A DNA stretch of 64,000 bases, from assembly GCF_024679095.1 (NCBI RefSeq), contig NC_066516.1, positions 20,801,535 through 20,865,534 on the forward strand, read 5' to 3'. A program made the translations under genes and the position numbers. Below the pieces are notes generated by a model that did not search any database, had not been told where the DNA came from, and saw only the letters and a program-made list of their open reading frames with translations. Shown piece by piece: positions 34,001-45,063 of the stretch; the stretch's first letter is position 1; every line of letters begins with the position of its first letter. The stretch is from Eriocheir sinensis (Eukaryota > Arthropoda > Malacostraca > Decapoda > Varunidae).

Positions 34001-34142
34001 ACCAGCCTCCGTGACCCAAGCGACAATTTCCGAGGTGATCAGCGTGAACCAAATGCCGGGGAGGGAGACTTTCGGAGGTCACGCCACGATCGCTTTGTGT
34101 GAGAGTGTTGCATGACGAGGAGGGCGTTGTGGGGGCTTGTGA

Positions 34143-34580
34143 TTTTCCCTTTTTTTCCCCTTTTACAAATTTTTCCCTTTACTGTTTTTCCCTTCACTAT
34201 TTTTTCCCTTCACTGTTTTTCCCTTTACTGTTTTCCTTTCACTGTTTTTTTCCCTTTACTATTTTCCTTTCACTGTTTTTTTCCCTTTACTATTTTCCTT
34301 TCACTGTTTTTTCCCTTTACTATTTTCCTTTCACCATTTTTCCCTTCACTATTTTTCCCTTCACTATTTTTCCTTTACCATTTTTCCCTTTACTATTTTT
34401 TCCCTTCACTATTTTTCCCTTTTCTATTTTCCTTTCACTGTTTTACCCTTTACTAGTTTTCCCTTTTCTATTTTTCCCTTTAATATTTTTTTCCGTCCAT
34501 TTTTCACTTTCCTCTTTTTTTCCCTTTACTATTTTTCCTCAATATATTTTCCCTTCACACTAATTCCCTTTACTATTATC
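34143..34580. repeat. 15-17-bp minisatellite, about 27 units
   Basis: The unit is TTTTTCCCTTTACTA with variants TTCACTG, TTCACTA and TTTTCTA. A (TAC)n run follows at 34608-34642. The open frames (LFFPFTIF repeats) arise from units close to a multiple of three. Confidence 0.94.
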
Positions 34581-34607
34581 CCCTTACTTTTTTACTAATT
34601 TTCCATT

Positions 34608-34642
<35 letters not shown>

Positions 34643-34899
34643 TTTGCTGGGGGTGTATTGGGAATGAAAAATATACAATGGAAGGGAGAATAATAGTAAT
34701 AGGATGACTCTCAACTGAATGGAGTGGCTGGAAGGGAAGTTTTGAAGGTGGGAAAGTGTATACAACTCAGATTGGTCACGGTCTGTTTTTATTTTTTATT
34801 ATTTTTTTTAGAAGGGGGTGATGTGAGGCGTGAATGTGGAAGGGGTGAGGAGGGAGGGGGTGTTTGAGTGGGGAGTGGGGAAGGACTGAATGATGGTTC

Positions 34900-35460
34900 T
34901 ATAACATCATAACACTCTATAAGAAGGCTATATAACATCCATTGGTTTCGGTCTTTTTTGTGTGTTTGTAGGGGTGATACTATAGTAGAGGGGTGCGGAG
35001 GGGCTTAGAGGGAGGTGGTGCTTGATTAGGGAGTCGGGAAGGATTGGAGGGAGGCAGGGAGGGCTATATAACATGGATTGGTTACGGGCTCTGGAGGCGA
35101 TGGCTTGAAATTGGCTAGAAGAGATGCAAGTCTTGATTGGAGGGGTGGAGGACTGAAGGTGGGAGACTTCACATAACGGGGATTGGTTAGTGTTTCGAGG
35201 TGATGACTTAAGGGGAACTGTTTCTTGATTGGAAAGGAGAAGGATTGGAGGTAGGAGAGTACACATTACGGGGATTGATTAGGTTTTCTAGATGATGACT
35301 TAAGGAGGATGACACATGTTCTTCTAAAATCTAAATGCTTCAGTATCTTTCTTTTATTGCCTTGTATCTTTTGGTTTTAAATGGGATTAAAAGAGAGATG
35401 AAACTTGATAGGAGAGAAGGATTAGAGGTGGGGGCTACACTTAGTTTTGACTGATTAGGA
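34900..35460. repeat. Degenerate tandem repeat of about 95-110 bp, 4-5 units
   Basis: Recurring pieces are CTTGATTGG, GAAGGATTGGAGG, AACGGGGATTGGTTAGTG and GATGATGACTTAAGG. They occur in the same order near 35025, 35120, 35215 and (partly) 35395. The match decays towards the edges. Confidence 0.75.
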
Positions 35461-35617
35461 CGTCTTTTGGAGTGCTGAAATAGAAGCCGAAGAGGAAGAC
35501 ACACTCTGTTCAAATTAACTTCGCAAACAAGCTCCACCCACGCCATGCCAGCCAGCCCAGTAACCACCAATAAAATCAAACCTACCACATCCTTCCCTAG
35601 TCACACGTAGCTTACTT

Positions 35618-35790
35618 TAGACATGGGCCGTGGCTTATTAGTAAAATGGGAGGAGAGAGTAATTCACGGCAATAACTTGAACACAGTGTAATACGGATAG
35701 CTGCGAGATAAACCTGTTTCGTAAGGGCCTAAGACTTTAAAAGGGGGGAGCATTTAGGACTAAAAGCTGTTTGCCAGGGGAGACCAAGCC
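35618..35790. repeat. 170-bp direct repeat, copy 1
   Basis: GACATGGGCCGTGGCTTATT, ACAGTGTAATACGG, AGGGCCTAAGACTT and GGACTAAAAGCTGTTTGC match 36085-36250 at about 80%. The two copies flank a MITE. Confidence 0.85.
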
Positions 35791-35831
35791 CCTTCCACCC
35801 ACGCCAACCTGCCCAGTACCAACAACGAGAT

Positions 35832-36054
35832 TCAAGCCATTATTCTCAAACGTTTCGGGACTTGCGGAAACACACACATTCGATTAGGCTGTCGTTGAGG
35901 TTGTGTTAGTATTTCCATGGGTAGTTTTATGAGCCTAGTGATAAGATAAGGCTTCTGCACGACGATGAGTGTGGAAAATACGCTTGAGAACCCGCCTTTG
36001 TAGCCTTTGGAGTTATTTGCTGTGAGAACCGAAAGCATCAGTAAAGACGGGCCC
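35832..36054. mobile_element. TA-type MITE, copy 1
   Basis: About 220 bp with inverted ends: on the left ATTCTCAAACGTTTCGG, and on the right (minus strand) AGGGCCCGTCTTTACTGATG then CTTTCGG. The body carries TTTCCATGGGTAGTTTTATG, AAGGCTTCTGCAC and GTGAGAACCGAAAGC. The same body occurs at 36634, 51770, 57505 and 58001. No coding capacity. Confidence 0.82.
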
Positions 36055-36084
36055 TAAATTTTCGCAGCACACATAACCTGCTTT

Positions 36085-36250
36085 GGAGATGGGCCGTGTC
36101 TCTTACTTATATGGGAGGGCCTTACATGCGGCCTTAACTTGTACACAGTGAAATACGGGTAACTGTGGGATAAATCTATTCCGTGAGGGTCTAAGACTTG
36201 ATAGGGGGGGAGCATAGGACTAAAAGCTGTTTGCGAGGGGAGATCCCGCT
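36085..36250. repeat. 170-bp direct repeat, copy 2
   Basis: GAGATGGGCCGTGTCTCTTA to GGACTAAAAGCTGTTTGCGA; see 35618-35790. A GC-rich unassigned stretch follows (36250-36440). A 123-codon minus frame covers both but has no recognisable domain. Confidence 0.85.
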
Positions 36251-36633
36251 GGAGGAATAGAAGGGAGTGGCGGATTAACGCATGACCTACCAGGGACCCG
36301 GAGGCGTGAGGGGCCCAAGGAGGCTCTCTACGGCCGGTCCTCTGAGGGGTTTCTGGTCCCCGGCCACGGAAAGCGAGCCATTTGTAGGGAAGGTCAATAA
36401 AGTCACGGGGCCCAGGACGCCTCATAGCCCGCCACGCCCCCGCGAACCCTTGATCTGGCTGGCGGTGGGTGCGGGAGGAGTGAGTGATACGTGGGGGAAG
36501 GGTGGAGTGCGTATAGGTTTAGGGAGGGTTAAGTGACTGTTGGTTGAGTGGAGGTGGAGTTAGAGGATAGGAAGTGTGATTAGGAGTTGTGTGGAGTTGA
36601 TTGAAGTGAATGTTAGGGAGGGCTGAGAGACTA

Positions 36634-36856
36634 GGGACCGCATTACTAAACATTTCGTCCCCAAAGTTCACATATTTGACAAGGCTTTCGAAGGAGTTTT
36701 GGGCATTTCCAGAAGTAGTTTAATGACCCTGGTGGTAGTTTGACTCATCTTCTGTACTATGAACCTAAAGAAAGACCCATTAGAACCAGATTGATCCCCT
36801 CTTTGACCTTTAGAAATAGTTGATGTGAGAAGCGAAAGTGTCTTATGATGCCGCCC
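36634..36856. mobile_element. TA-type MITE, copy 2, with clear ends
   Basis: 223 bp. The left end is GGGACCGCATTACTAAACAT and the right end on the minus strand is GGGCGGCATCATAAGACACT. A TA dinucleotide flanks each end (36632-36633 and 36857-36858), consistent with the Tc1/mariner-type target TA. Body as in copy 1. Confidence 0.85.
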
Positions 36857-36869
36857 TAGATGTTGTATG

Positions 36870-37690
36870 GAGATGGTTAGTTGAGGTTAGGGTGGGTTAA
36901 GTAATCTGGGGTTGAGTGAGAGCCAAGTTGATAAACGTTAATTATGGAGGACTGACATGGACTTCCGTGGAGGTTAAGTTAGTAGAATTTATAATAAGAG
37001 GTGTGACTAAGAGTTGCGTTAAGGTCTATATGGTGAATGAAAATATATAGTCAAGGTGTATATTAGGACCAAGGATTGATGGCTTCATGGAGTGACTATT
37101 TATGTGAGTTCATATAAAAGGAATGACGAGAATCTGTACGGAGTTCTAGAAGGAAAACTAACAGGACCAAGAATTAATGGCTGAAGTTGCCTGAATTTAA
37201 GAAGGGAAGGGTAACTAGAGGCTGCATGGAGCCTTAAGAGGGGGACAACTAACTCATGTGATCTAAAAAGAAGTAAAAGGAGACAAAAAAATAAGGAAAT
37301 ACCAACCAATTACTTTACTCTCTGCCACCAATAAACTCCTCACAAAAGTAACAAACATACCATAAAAAATGCACCAACATCAAACTCTAACCAACTAAGA
37401 AAACAACCTGCCACTCGCCCTGAAGAGAAAGAAGAAAGGTATGCAATCAGTGTGTCCTTCCTGTCCTAACGCACAGCTCGGAAACTTGGCGGCTTACAGA
37501 TGACGAGCAAGATGACCAGCTGAAAGGAGTACCGGGACGAAGGCTTGACGAGGAAATTAGACTTGGACGTAATTTGGTTGGCAGGGGTCTAGTGATGGTG
37601 GGGACGAGCGAGGGGCGGGGGACGGGGGGCGTTGGGGGCAGCAATCGACTTGGGGTGTATCCCGGGGGATTGTTTGACTGGGGGGCTTAA
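36870..37690. other. Unassigned DNA
   Basis: 36880-37080 has loose GAGTTGATTAAG/GGTTAAGT motifs; 37100-37460 is A-rich and unique-looking; 37560-37690 is G-rich. No gene or transposon recognised. Confidence 0.45.
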
Positions 37691-37794
37691 AGAGGAAGGG
37701 AGGAAGAGGAGGAGGAAGTGAAGGAAAGGGAGGAAGAGGGGAGGAAGTGAAGGAAAGGGAGGAAGAGGAGAGGAAGTGAAGGAAAGGGAGGAAA
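37690..37794. repeat. 29-bp purine minisatellite, left part
   Basis: About 3.5 units of AGGAAGTGAAGGAAAGGG, AGGAAGAGGAG. It is interrupted at 37790 by the LINE and resumes at 40478. Confidence 0.93.
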
Positions 37795-37960
37795 CATGGA
37801 AACATGGAAACATGGAAACATGGAAACGCAGGCAACAGAAAGCCTATTGGCTCATTACGAGGTTGCCCGCTTTGGTGATTTAATCTGCTCGACAGCCTGG
37901 GGCCTGGGGAGCAGATGAAAGCGCCTCGATATTGAGGAGCAGATGAAAGCAACTCAATAT

Positions 37961-39300
37961 TCAGTTTACTCCCGACGCAGCGAAGTGACGGTCGATTCTA
38001 TATTTGAAGGAGTTGATAGTATTCGCATTTACTACTTCTGAAGGAAGATTGTTCCAGTGACGGATGACTCGGTTTGAAAAGAAACTCCTTCCGATGTCTG
38101 TGTTACATCGACTAGACTGAATGGGTAAACCGTTATTTCTAGTTCTTAGGTTGGTTTGCAATTCAAAGAAATTGGAGTAATCGACGTTATTGAGCTTTTT
38201 TCATGTACTTGAAGACTTGAATCATATCCCTTCATAGGTATCTTTTCTCCAGAGTAAAGAGATTCAGTCACTTGAGTCGTTCCTCGTACGGTTGAGCCCT
38301 TAAGGTTGGAATCATTTTCGTGGCGCGTCGTTGAATTTTTTTTCAGTAAATCAATGTCCTTTCTGTAATTAGGAGACCAGAACTGTACTGCATACTCGAG
38401 GTGCGGTCTTACCATGGAATTATACAAGGATAGCATCACGTCTGGCGTTTTACACTCGAAGTTCCTCGCTATGAACCCGAGCATAGTGTTGGCTTTGTTG
38501 TATGCTTTTTTACAGTGATTCGCGTGTTTCAGGTCACTGCTGATAGTGACTCCAAGATCTTTTCCTCCTGCATCGCTTGCAGAGGTCTCCCATTCATGAT
38601 GTATGTGTGTTTACTATTTCTGGACCCAATGTGCATGACTTTGCATTTGTCAACATTAAAGGACATTTGCCATTTTTCCGACCATTCGATAATGTGATTG
38701 AGGTCTTTCTGAATGATTTCGCAGTCGGTCTTTGTGAGGGCCTTTCCCCCCACCTTAGTGTCATCAGCAAATTTCGATATTGTGGATTTCAGTCCTGATT
38801 CGAGGTCGTTGATATATATGATGAAGAGAATGGGTCCCAGCACTGACCCTTGAGGCACTCCACTAGTGACTGGAAGCCAATCGGAAGGCTGTCCGTTGAG
38901 TAGTACTCGTTGTTTTCTGTCGGTGAGCCAATCTCTTATCCACGCGATCAGATTGGCTCCAATGCCCGCCGAGTGCCGTTTTTAAGGAGTCGCTTGTGCG
39001 GTACCTTGTCGCAGGTTTTCTGAAAGTGCAGGTATATAACATCACTGGGGATGTGGGCATCCCAGTTCTTATATATACCTTGGAAGAAGTCTAATAGATT
39101 CGTAAGGCAGGAGCGCTTGTTTCTGAAGCCATGCTGGGTGTCGGAGATTACATTATTGTCTTCTAGAAACTTAACAAGTTTGTCTCTAATAATCTTTTCG
39201 AGTATTTTTCCTGCCACTGATGTCAAACTTATGGGCCTGTAGTTTAATGCAACGCTTTTGTCTCCTTTTTTGAAAATTGGTGTTACGTTCGCCATCTTCC
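37961..39300 (-). pseudogene. LINE reverse transcriptase, frameshifted
   Basis: Pieces in order: MANVTPIFKKGDKSVALNYR and PISLTSVAGKILEKI (39295-39170); HGFRNKRSCLTNLL; motif A reads VIYLHFQKTCDKVPH, with His where the catalytic Asp of LDF is expected; motif B MPQGSVLGPILFIIYINDL (38858-); motif C KFADDTKV. The thumb-like and C-terminal region follows (MLSLYNSMVRPHLEYAVQFW at 38440-38380; FFSNRVIRHWNNLPSEVV near 38080-38020). Frame changes fall near 38940, 38520, 38335 and 38170. With motif A damaged it cannot be active. Confidence 0.93.
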
Positions 39301-39803
39301 AGTCTTGCAGGACCTTTTCAATTGAACAGACTGGTTGAATATGTTAGTGAGTGGCTGAAGTATTTGTTGTTTAAGCTCTTTAATAACCGCGGGGACAAAC
39401 CGTCAGGTCCTGTTGACTTGTTCGTGTCGAGTTTATCCAAATACTCTTTCACTTCTTGGTCGCATATTGAGTCAATTTTCAGGGCGTGATTCCCTCGGCG
39501 GGTCAGGGTTCTCGGGCATGGTGTCGATGTTCTCGACTGTGAATACGGATGCGAAGTTACTGTTGAGGATTCTGGCCATCTGTTTACTGTCCTGAGTTGC
39601 AGCTCCAGTCTCGTCTGTCAGGGACCAATATTGATTTTACTTTCTTTTTCGATCTGATGTATGTGAAGAATTTTTTGAGTTTGTCTTGATGTCACGCGCT
39701 ATTTGTTTTTCGTAGTTGCGTTTACTACTCCGAATAAGGGTGCGACAAGCTCTGAGGCTGTTGTGGTACTGAGTACGGGCTTCGGCCGTGTCATTCTCTT
39801 TCA

Positions 39804-40477
39804 TTAGGTTATAATTCCTTTGTTTACGTGTACCGCCCTTTTTATTTCTCTGGTCATCCACGGTGGATCTACGGCACCATTTACTCGCCTGGGTTTCGTC
39901 GGCACTGTAGCCTTTTCTACTCCCAAAAGCTTATCTTTGAAGTTGTTCCACACGTTGTCGATTGTATTGTCGGTTAGGTGAAGTTGGTCCCAGGTCGCGG
40001 AGGGAAGCAGCTCACGGGCTAGGTTGAAATTTGCTTTTTTGTAGTCTGGTATCACTGACGGATTGTCTACGAGTTTGTGACTTATGTTGACATTGAAACG
40101 GATTAAGTGGTGATCGCAACCGTTAATTTTTTCACCAACTTCACAGTCGCGAATGAGGTCGGGGTCGCTTACTAATACCAGATCCAGCAGATTGTTTTCT
40201 CTTGTTGGTTGAGTTACAACTTGAGTGAGGAACGAATCCTCCACCATTTCTATAAGCCTGTTACCCTCTTGATCTCCAGTCAATTGTCCCCAGTCAATGT
40301 TAGGGCAATTAAAGTCCCCAATTATTATTGCTTGTTTACTTTGTGTTAAAGAGTGAAGCTCTTCGTACAGGGCAGTGTCATCGGCTGCCTGTTGTTTTGG
40401 AGGCCTGTATACGGTCGCAAGTGTTAGTTTCTTATTATTCGCAGTTATTTCCACATAGACGGAGTCGTAATTCTCTG
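39804..40477 (-). pseudogene. LINE endonuclease domain, C-terminal part
   Basis: Readable motifs: VYRPP, then IIGDFNCPNIDWG (the GDFN catalytic motif of APE-type endonucleases), LLDLVLVSDPDLI and CDHHLIRF (usually SDHH; the His pair is kept). About 120 linker residues follow up to DPPWMTREIKRAV, then a frameshift near 39835 (the frame continues as RTQYHNSLRACRTLIRSSKR at 39637-39800). The N-terminal half of the endonuclease is missing. The frame runs on upstream into the minisatellite by chance, giving a misleading 535-codon frame. Confidence 0.92.
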
Positions 40478-41372
40478 AGGAGAAGAAGTGAAGGAAAGGG
40501 AGGAAGAGGAGAGGAAGGGAAGGAAAGGGAGGAAGAGGGGAGGAAGGGAAGGAAAGGGAGGAAGAGGAGAGGAAGTGAAGGAAAGGGAGGAAGAGGAGAG
40601 GAAGTGAAGGAAAGGGAGGAAGAGGAGAGGAAGTGAAGGAAAGAGAGGAAGAGGAGAGGAAGTGAAGGAAAGAGAGGAAGAGGAGAGGAAGGGAAGGAAA
40701 AGGAGGAAGAGGGGAGGAAGTGAAGGAAAGGGAGGAAGAGGAGAGGAAGTGAAGGAAAGGGAGGAAGAGGAGAAGAAGTGAAGGAAAGGAAGGAAGAGGA
40801 GAGGAAGTGAAGGAAAGGGAGGAAGAGGAGAGGAAGTGAAGGAAAGGGAGGAAGAGGGGAGGAAGTGAAGGAAAGGAAGGAAGAGGGGAGGAAGTGAAGG
40901 AAAGGGAGGAAGAGGAGAGGAAGTGAAGGAAAGGGAGGAAGAGGAGAGGAAGTGAAGGAAAGGAAGGAAGAGGAGAAGAAGTGAAGGAAAGGGAGGAAGA
41001 GGAGAGGAAGTGAAGGAAAGGGAGGAAGAGGAGAGGAAGTGAAGGAAAGAGAAGGAAAGAGAGGAAGAGGAGAGGAAGTGAAGGAAAGGGAGGAAGAGGA
41101 GAGGAAGTGAAGGAAAGGAAGGAAGAGGAGAAGAAGTGAAGGAAAGGAAGGAAGAGGAGAGGAAGTGAAGGAAAGGGAGGAAGAGGAGAGGAAGTGAAGG
41201 AAAGGGAGGAAGAGGAGAGGAAGTGAAGGAAAGGGAGGAAGAGGAGAGGAAGTGAAGGAAAGGGAGGAAGAGGAGAGGAAGTGAAGGAAAGGGAGGAAGA
41301 GGAGAGGAAGTGAAGGAAAGAGAGGAAGAGGAGAGGAAGTGAAGGAAAGGGAGAAGAGAGGAAGGGAACGGA
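40478..41372. repeat. 29-bp purine minisatellite, right part, about 30 units
   Basis: Units of AGGAAGTGAAGGAAAGGG, AGGAAGAGGAG with substitutions (GAAGGGAAGG, AAGGAAGG, GAAGAAGTG) and a short six-base insertion near 41050. All three minus frames are open because the units lack TTA, CTA and TCA on the + strand. Confidence 0.97.
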
Positions 41373-41375
41373 GAT

Positions 41376-42145
41376 ACGAAGGAGGTGAATGGCATAGAAA
41401 CGTGGACTCATGGAAAAGCAGGCACTTGAAAGGCTGTTGGCTAATCACTATCCTGCCTGCTGTTGTAATTTAATCAATCCAACAAGTTCTTGATCGACCA
41501 ATGGAACAGGTTGAAGCAGGTGATGTGCGTAGCTGATGGAGAGTTCACTTCACCCTTGTCGCAATGAAGTAATGGTCGATGTGAACTAGAAAGGAATTAA
41601 TCGTTTTCGCACTAACTACTTCTGCATGAAAGTTGTTCCGTTTGCGAATGATTCGGTTCGAGGAAAAAAAAGTATACTGTCGATGTATGTACTAGCTCCT
41701 TCGCCTCACTTGAATTATTAGACCACTCTCTCTAGCGGTCGAGTGCTCTTTTTGGTTTGGAGCTCTTACAACTCCTTCCCCTCTCACTTTTTCTACTCCA
41801 TATACTCCATTTCCTTTTCCTTTTATGGTCCTCTCCTTCATCTCTTCATCTTCTTCGTTCTCCTTTCCCTTCCCCCCCTTCATATCCTCCTCATCCTCAA
41901 TGTGTTTCACGTCACTGCCTTCATCTGATTCCTCATGTACGGCCTGCAGTCTTCCTACGCATGTTGGATGGTAACTCTCTCTGGACACGAATTGCATGAC
42001 TTTACACTTGCCAAGGTTGAAGGACACTTGCCACTTTACAGGCCACTGAACAATCCTGCCAAGGTCTTTTAGGATGATTTCACAGTCGGCCGGCGTGAGA
42101 GCTTTTCCACTCACTTCTGCGTCACCTACAAACTTCGATACTTGT
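41376..42145 (-). mobile_element. Second CR1/L2-like LINE fragment
   Basis: A diverged relative of the element at 37790-40477. 41390-41700 matches its 3' region (GGCTGTTGGCTAATCACTAT; CGAAGTGACGG-like block; TTCGCACTAACTACTTCTGC). 41940-42114 encodes SGKALTPADCEIILKDLG and KWQVSFNLGKCKVMQFVS of the reverse transcriptase just after motif C. Between these, 41740-41940 is C/T-rich DNA of other origin. It stops at the right edge of the minisatellite, so both LINE copies are associated with the same array. Confidence 0.88.
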
Positions 42146-42400
42146 AGAAAGAAGGAAGAGGAGGAGGAGGAGAGGAGGAGAAAGATGAGGTGATGGAGGA
42201 GGAGGTGATGGAGGAGGAGTCTTGTTAGGATACAGATCTAGTCAAACACTTTGCGTCTGTCCTTACCCTTTTGTCCCTACTCTTACAACTCCTTTTACTT
42301 TTTCTACTCCATATACTCCATCTCCTTTTCCTTTTATAATCCTCTCCTTCATCTCCTCATCTTCTTCGTTTTTACTTTCCCTTCCCCTCCTTCATCTCAT
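41762..42400. repeat. Direct repeat of about 120 bp, 510 bp apart
   Basis: 41762-41893 and 42280-42398 both contain CTCTTACAACTCCTT, CTTTTTCTACTCCATATACT, CCTTTTCCTTTTAT and CCTCTCCTTCATCTC. The first copy interrupts the LINE fragment, so it was probably copied from the C/T-rich DNA on the right. Confidence 0.88.
42150..42215. repeat. (GGA)n tract
   Basis: AGGAGGAGG and GGTGATGGAGGAGG motifs. Confidence 0.85.
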
Positions 42401-42838
42401 TCTCTTCTCCGCAGCCTTCATCTCTAGTTTTTCCAAGGCCTCTCTCTCCTCATATCCTCATCCCCTTGATACCCCTCCTTCTCCTTTCCATCTACTCCTT
42501 CATCTCTTCCTCCTCGTCCTCCTTCTTCTTTCCTCCTACTCCTTCATCATATCCTCCTCCTACTCTTCGACCTCCTCCTCCTTCTCCTTTTCCTTCTTTC
42601 CCTCTACTCCTTCATCATCTCCTTCTCGTCCTCCTCCTCCTCGTCCTCCTCCTCCTTCTCCTCCCCTCCTTCATCATCTCCTTCTCGTCCTCCTCCTCCT
42701 TCTCCTCCCCTCCTTCATCATTTCCTTCTCGTCCTCCTCCTCTTCCTCCTCGTCCTCCTCCTTCTCCTCCTCTTCCTTTCCGTCTACTCCTTCATCATCA
42801 TCTTCTCGTCCTCCTCCTCCTCGTCCTCCTCCAGCACC
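42400..42838. repeat. TCC-rich tract with 50-bp units
   Basis: CTCCTTCATCATCTCCTTCT, then CGTCCTCCTCCTCC, recurs from about 42540 to 42830. Confidence 0.9.
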
Positions 42839-42989
42839 TCGGGTAAGATTAATAGCCTGTTCAGGAATCAATTGGAGGGTGAGCGATAGGCCGGGAAGGA
42901 GCGCCTGACGGACACGTACGGATGCCCGCCGCCGATAATGCACCGGGGCTGAACCGTTGACTGATGGACGCGGGGACACCGAACGCCGC

Positions 42990-43240
42990 CGCACGTTTAG
43001 GTTTAGAGATGGACGACGGAGGCTTTTGTATATACAGCTGGAAAGAAGTATAAACGGACGACGCAAGCTTTTATATACATAGATAAGCACGGGAAAGAAG
43101 TAACGATGGATGACACTGGCTTTTATATATACATCTGAGCGCAGGAAAGAAGCGGAGATGGACGAACACAAGCTTTTATATATATACAAATGAGAAGGAG
43201 AAACGAGTGAAGATGGACGACACAGATTTTTAGATAGTAT
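42990..43240. repeat. 55-60-bp tandem repeat, about 4 units
   Basis: The unit is GATGGACGACGCAAGCTTTT, ATATATACATCTGAGCGC, GGAAAGAAG. It lies beside unassigned GC-rich DNA (42840-42990). Confidence 0.88.
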
Positions 43241-43439
43241 AGCTTCAGCAGTGGACAGCCTAACGCAGAGACAGACAGTTGAACGTATAAACTTGAGATC
43301 AGATGTCAAGATAGTGAGATGCAGTTGGGTTATGTTATGATAAGTCCTGCGTGGCCTTGGTGTTCATCTTCGTCTCATTGGTCTAAAGAGTGACACAGAT
43401 TAAATATACTGACATACTAACATGTGTTTAAACTAACAC

Positions 43440-43800
<361 letters not shown>

Positions 43801-43849
43801 AAACTATACAAATAAGCAGACAAAAAGGCAAATATACAAAGAGATAAAA

Positions 43850-44060
43850 AAAGCTAAGGGAAAGTTATCACTACAGCGAGGACACAGAGCCCCGTGCAGT
43901 CCGGGCACAGAAGGGCACACAGACACAATCGGGCGGGCAGGGGGGGGGGGGGCTCGGTGGTCAGATAATAGGCCGGGAATTCCTGTCATGCACTTATCTG
44001 ACGTCTCGGGAAGGGCGGCCTTAATTTTTAGACATTCCACGCATGCCCTTCGCCGGCCTC
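43850..44060. other. GC-rich unassigned DNA with poly(G)
   Basis: Contains a run of about 13 G near 43940-43952. No gene recognised. Confidence 0.45.
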
Positions 44061-44207
44061 CAGACTGACCGGCGGACAGACAGACAGACACACGGGCACA
44101 CAGGCAAACACACACACTCACACATGCATACACACTGGTCTACGTGGATAAGACCAGGCAGACTGAGAGAAAGGCAATTTTATATAGATGTGCACAGACA
44201 GACTAAC

Positions 44208-44239
<32 letters not shown>

Positions 44240-44545
44240 TAACTGACTGACTGACTGACTGACTGACTGATTCACTGACTGAATCACCAAAAAACAGACA
44301 TGTTATAGACAGAGACAGGCAGACATATCCAGGCAGAAAGACAGATCGACAAATATAAGGACATAAAACAAACAGACAGACAAACGGTGACCGAAATATT
44401 ACTGTGCTTAATCAAACAGAAGACAAGGCGTACACATCGTCCCGGTTTGTCACACAAGTGACCATTCTCGACCACCGCCAAAAGGCTTTAGACAGAAACA
44501 GACAGAAAACACAGGCAGAAAATTATAACAGACCCCCAAAATCAC
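44060..44545. repeat. Degenerate (ACAG)n and (CTGA)n tract
   Basis: ACAG about 44207-44238 and CTGA about 44240-44280 are clean; the rest is GACAGACA-like. Confidence 0.9.
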
Positions 44546-44613
44546 AAAATAGAAAATATAATAAGAGTTGACGAACGGATGGTCAGAGGAAAAAATACTG
44601 ACAAATTATATAT

Positions 44614-44616
<3 letters not shown>

Positions 44617-44706
<90 letters not shown>
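44617..44706. repeat. (AT)n microsatellite
   Basis: About 45 AT units, self-complementary and able to form cruciforms. Confidence 0.97.
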
Positions 44707-44711
<5 letters not shown>

Positions 44712-44917
44712 CGAAGAGTTGATAGACGGATGAAAAAGAAGGAAATATATTGACAACAAGAACAGAGAACAAGCAGGGAGAACATCCACGTGCTTCACAT
44801 CAGGTTCATCTTTATGGTGTCCCTGACCGAGTCGAGTGAGCATCGGGGCCAGCAGGAGCCGGGAAGACAGGGAAAGGCGCCGCTAAAAATTCCGGTCGCC
44901 CCACCCCGGCCTGGGAC

Positions 44918-44953
44918 ACACCACCACCACCACCACCACCACCACCACCACCA
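44918..44953. repeat. (CAC)n microsatellite
   Basis: About 12 CAC units. Confidence 0.95.
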
Positions 44954-45063
44954 GTATCCTTCAAGCTACCATAAATAGAAGTAATAGAAAGTGGGCCTAC
45001 GCAGCAAAGAATACATACATACATACATGCATATATACATATATACGTGCATACATACATACT

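Larger units (their letters stand above)
37790..40477 (-). mobile_element. CR1/L2-like LINE, 5'-truncated, inserted in minisatellite
   Basis: A minus-strand non-LTR retrotransposon of about 2.7 kb. In order it contains the C-terminal part of an APE-type endonuclease, the reverse transcriptase and a 3' region. It ends in four copies of an 8-bp repeat (ATGTTTCC on the sense strand), not poly(A), as is typical of CR1-type elements. The 5' end is truncated inside the endonuclease. The same 29-bp minisatellite borders both ends, showing that the element inserted into that array. At least four frameshifts make it non-functional. Confidence 0.93.

Noticed and set aside
36054..36425. 123-codon minus frame in GC-rich DNA
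   Set aside because: Half of it lies in a 170-bp repeat whose other copy has stops in the same frame.
39804..41411. 535-codon minus-strand open frame
   Set aside because: Only the last third is protein-like (LINE endonuclease). The first two thirds are the 29-bp minisatellite read in frame.
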